Below, piece after piece: positions 61,032 to 61,948 of a DNA stretch of 61,948 nt. The DNA is from Conidiobolus incongruus B7586. Taxonomy: Eukaryota; Entomophthoromycota; Entomophthoromycetes; Entomophthorales; Conidiobolaceae. The stretch spans positions 1 through 61,948 of the forward strand of contig JNEM01014786.1 in assembly GCA_000697335.1 (NCBI GenBank), in the 5' to 3' direction. Position numbers and translations under genes: made by a program. Numbering within the stretch: the stretch's first letter is position 1; each line of letters opens with the position of its first letter. The notes under the pieces are model-generated. The model saw only the letters and a program-made list of their open reading frames with translations. It was not told where the DNA came from and ran no database searches.

Positions 61032-61948
61032 AATTATAAATTTTTAATTAAAAAAATAACCTAATATATATATTATTTGTCTAATGATTTTAATTTATTA
61101 TAAGGTATTAAACCTTAATTTATAATAATATCTAGTTTAAAATTATGTTTCAATGTTTTTTTTTCAATAATAAATATTCTCATGATTAATATAATAAATC
61201 AATATTGAATTTTTTATTTTATTACAAATACTTCAAGTTATTTAAAAATAATAAAATTTTATATTAATATGATTATTTTTAACTTTTACATGAATTTTGC
61301 TTTCTATATTATTATTCATTATTATTTTATTATTGAAATTGATCCATTATGTAATATCTAAATTTTATTTTCTATATATATATATATATATTATAAAATC
61401 ATTTTTTCTATACTATTTATTTATTATAATATATATATTTAATATATTTTAATATACTTTAAAAAGGAACCTTTTAAAAAAGATTTAAATGAAATGGAAA
61501 AAATTTAAATATATGAAATATTCTAATTTATATTATTGACCAGGATATTATTTTCTTATAAATTAAAGATCATTTATGAAATACCTTTGGTTTCCTTAAT
61601 ATATTATAATTACCTCTCTGAATTAAAAAGTTTTATTAGTAGTCATTAATTTTATAAACCAATTAATTATATCACTTTTTCTTAAACAATTATTTATATC
61701 CATATAAAACCATAATATTATATAATATAAAATTTTCATAAATATATTAACAAATATTATCTAATTCTCTTCATTCTAAGAAATATCATATTTCTAATTA
61801 TTTATCATAATATTAATAAAAATATTAAGTTATAATAAATATAAGATATTTATCTTAAAATACCTAATCTATAATAAGTTAAATTTATATTATTTATTAT
61901 TATTAATAAATTTTTCCCAACTCTATGAAAATAATATTTAACCAAGGT
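61032..61948. other. Gene-free AT-rich DNA to the window end
   Basis: No gene or matched repeat; an AT run lies at about 61374-61391. Confidence 0.5.

Noticed and set aside
1-61948. CRISPR arrays, operons or bacterial features
   Set aside because: No spaced direct repeats of that kind, and all genes look eukaryotic (TATA boxes, tRNA type, intron signals, TRAPP subunit).

Overview
The window looks like nuclear DNA from a fungus, most likely an early-diverging filamentous one with an extremely AT-rich genome. An Entomophthorales-type fungus such as a Conidiobolus relative is my guess, not something the sequence proves. The reasons are: proteinase K-type secreted subtilases in multiple copies, compact mostly intron-free genes, one intron with GTAAAT / CTAAC / TAG signals, a TRAPPC13 homologue, a eukaryotic tRNA-Arg with a poly-T end, and Tc1-type and LTR-type transposon fossils. 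Genes stand out as GC-richer islands in very AT-rich DNA.

Two housekeeping genes sit near the left: a TRAPPC13-like vesicle-tethering subunit (8809-10083 +) and tRNA-Arg(TCT) (10570-10642 +). Almost everything else recognisable belongs to a dispersed cluster of S8A subtilases: six with intact reading frames and at least five broken. Clade A (4302, 15125 and 27643, all -, 382 aa each) has two relics at about 13.1-14.0 kb and 19.5-19.9 kb. Clade B (42221 +) has a heavily decayed neighbour at 47.3-48.4 kb; a further broken gene lies at 34.75-35.87 kb. Clade C (51274-52660, two exons, and 54121-55302, both -) has a short relic near 56.9 kb. All intact ones carry a signal peptide, an I9-type propeptide and the Asp/His/Ser triad, so they should be secreted proteases that remove their own propeptide.

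The right end carries a small family of secreted proteins sharing an EVLPxxFF block and a CxxRCxYxLxxALLY block (57759, 58797, and an internally shortened copy at 60300). I do not recognise it.

The gene-poor space is built largely from transposon fossils. Six roughly 1.3 kb Tc1/mariner-superfamily copies with inverted ends of the TATTAC... type lie at <1-1182, 10824-12121, 22475-23800, 31873-33151, 43784-45073 (-) and 48834-50643, with further partial copies after the third. One copy is interrupted by a 492 bp non-autonomous Tc1-type element (49703-50194) with 35 bp perfect inverted ends and TA duplication; it still carries the last 33 or so codons of a transposase. A solo LTR with a clean 5 bp duplication lies at 34334-34667, and a roughly 350-430 bp LTR-like repeat occurs three times (33660, 56264, 60681).

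Together the region reads as a birth-and-death locus for secreted proteases: duplication, patchy sequence exchange between copies, and steady loss of others, in a background of old transposon insertions.
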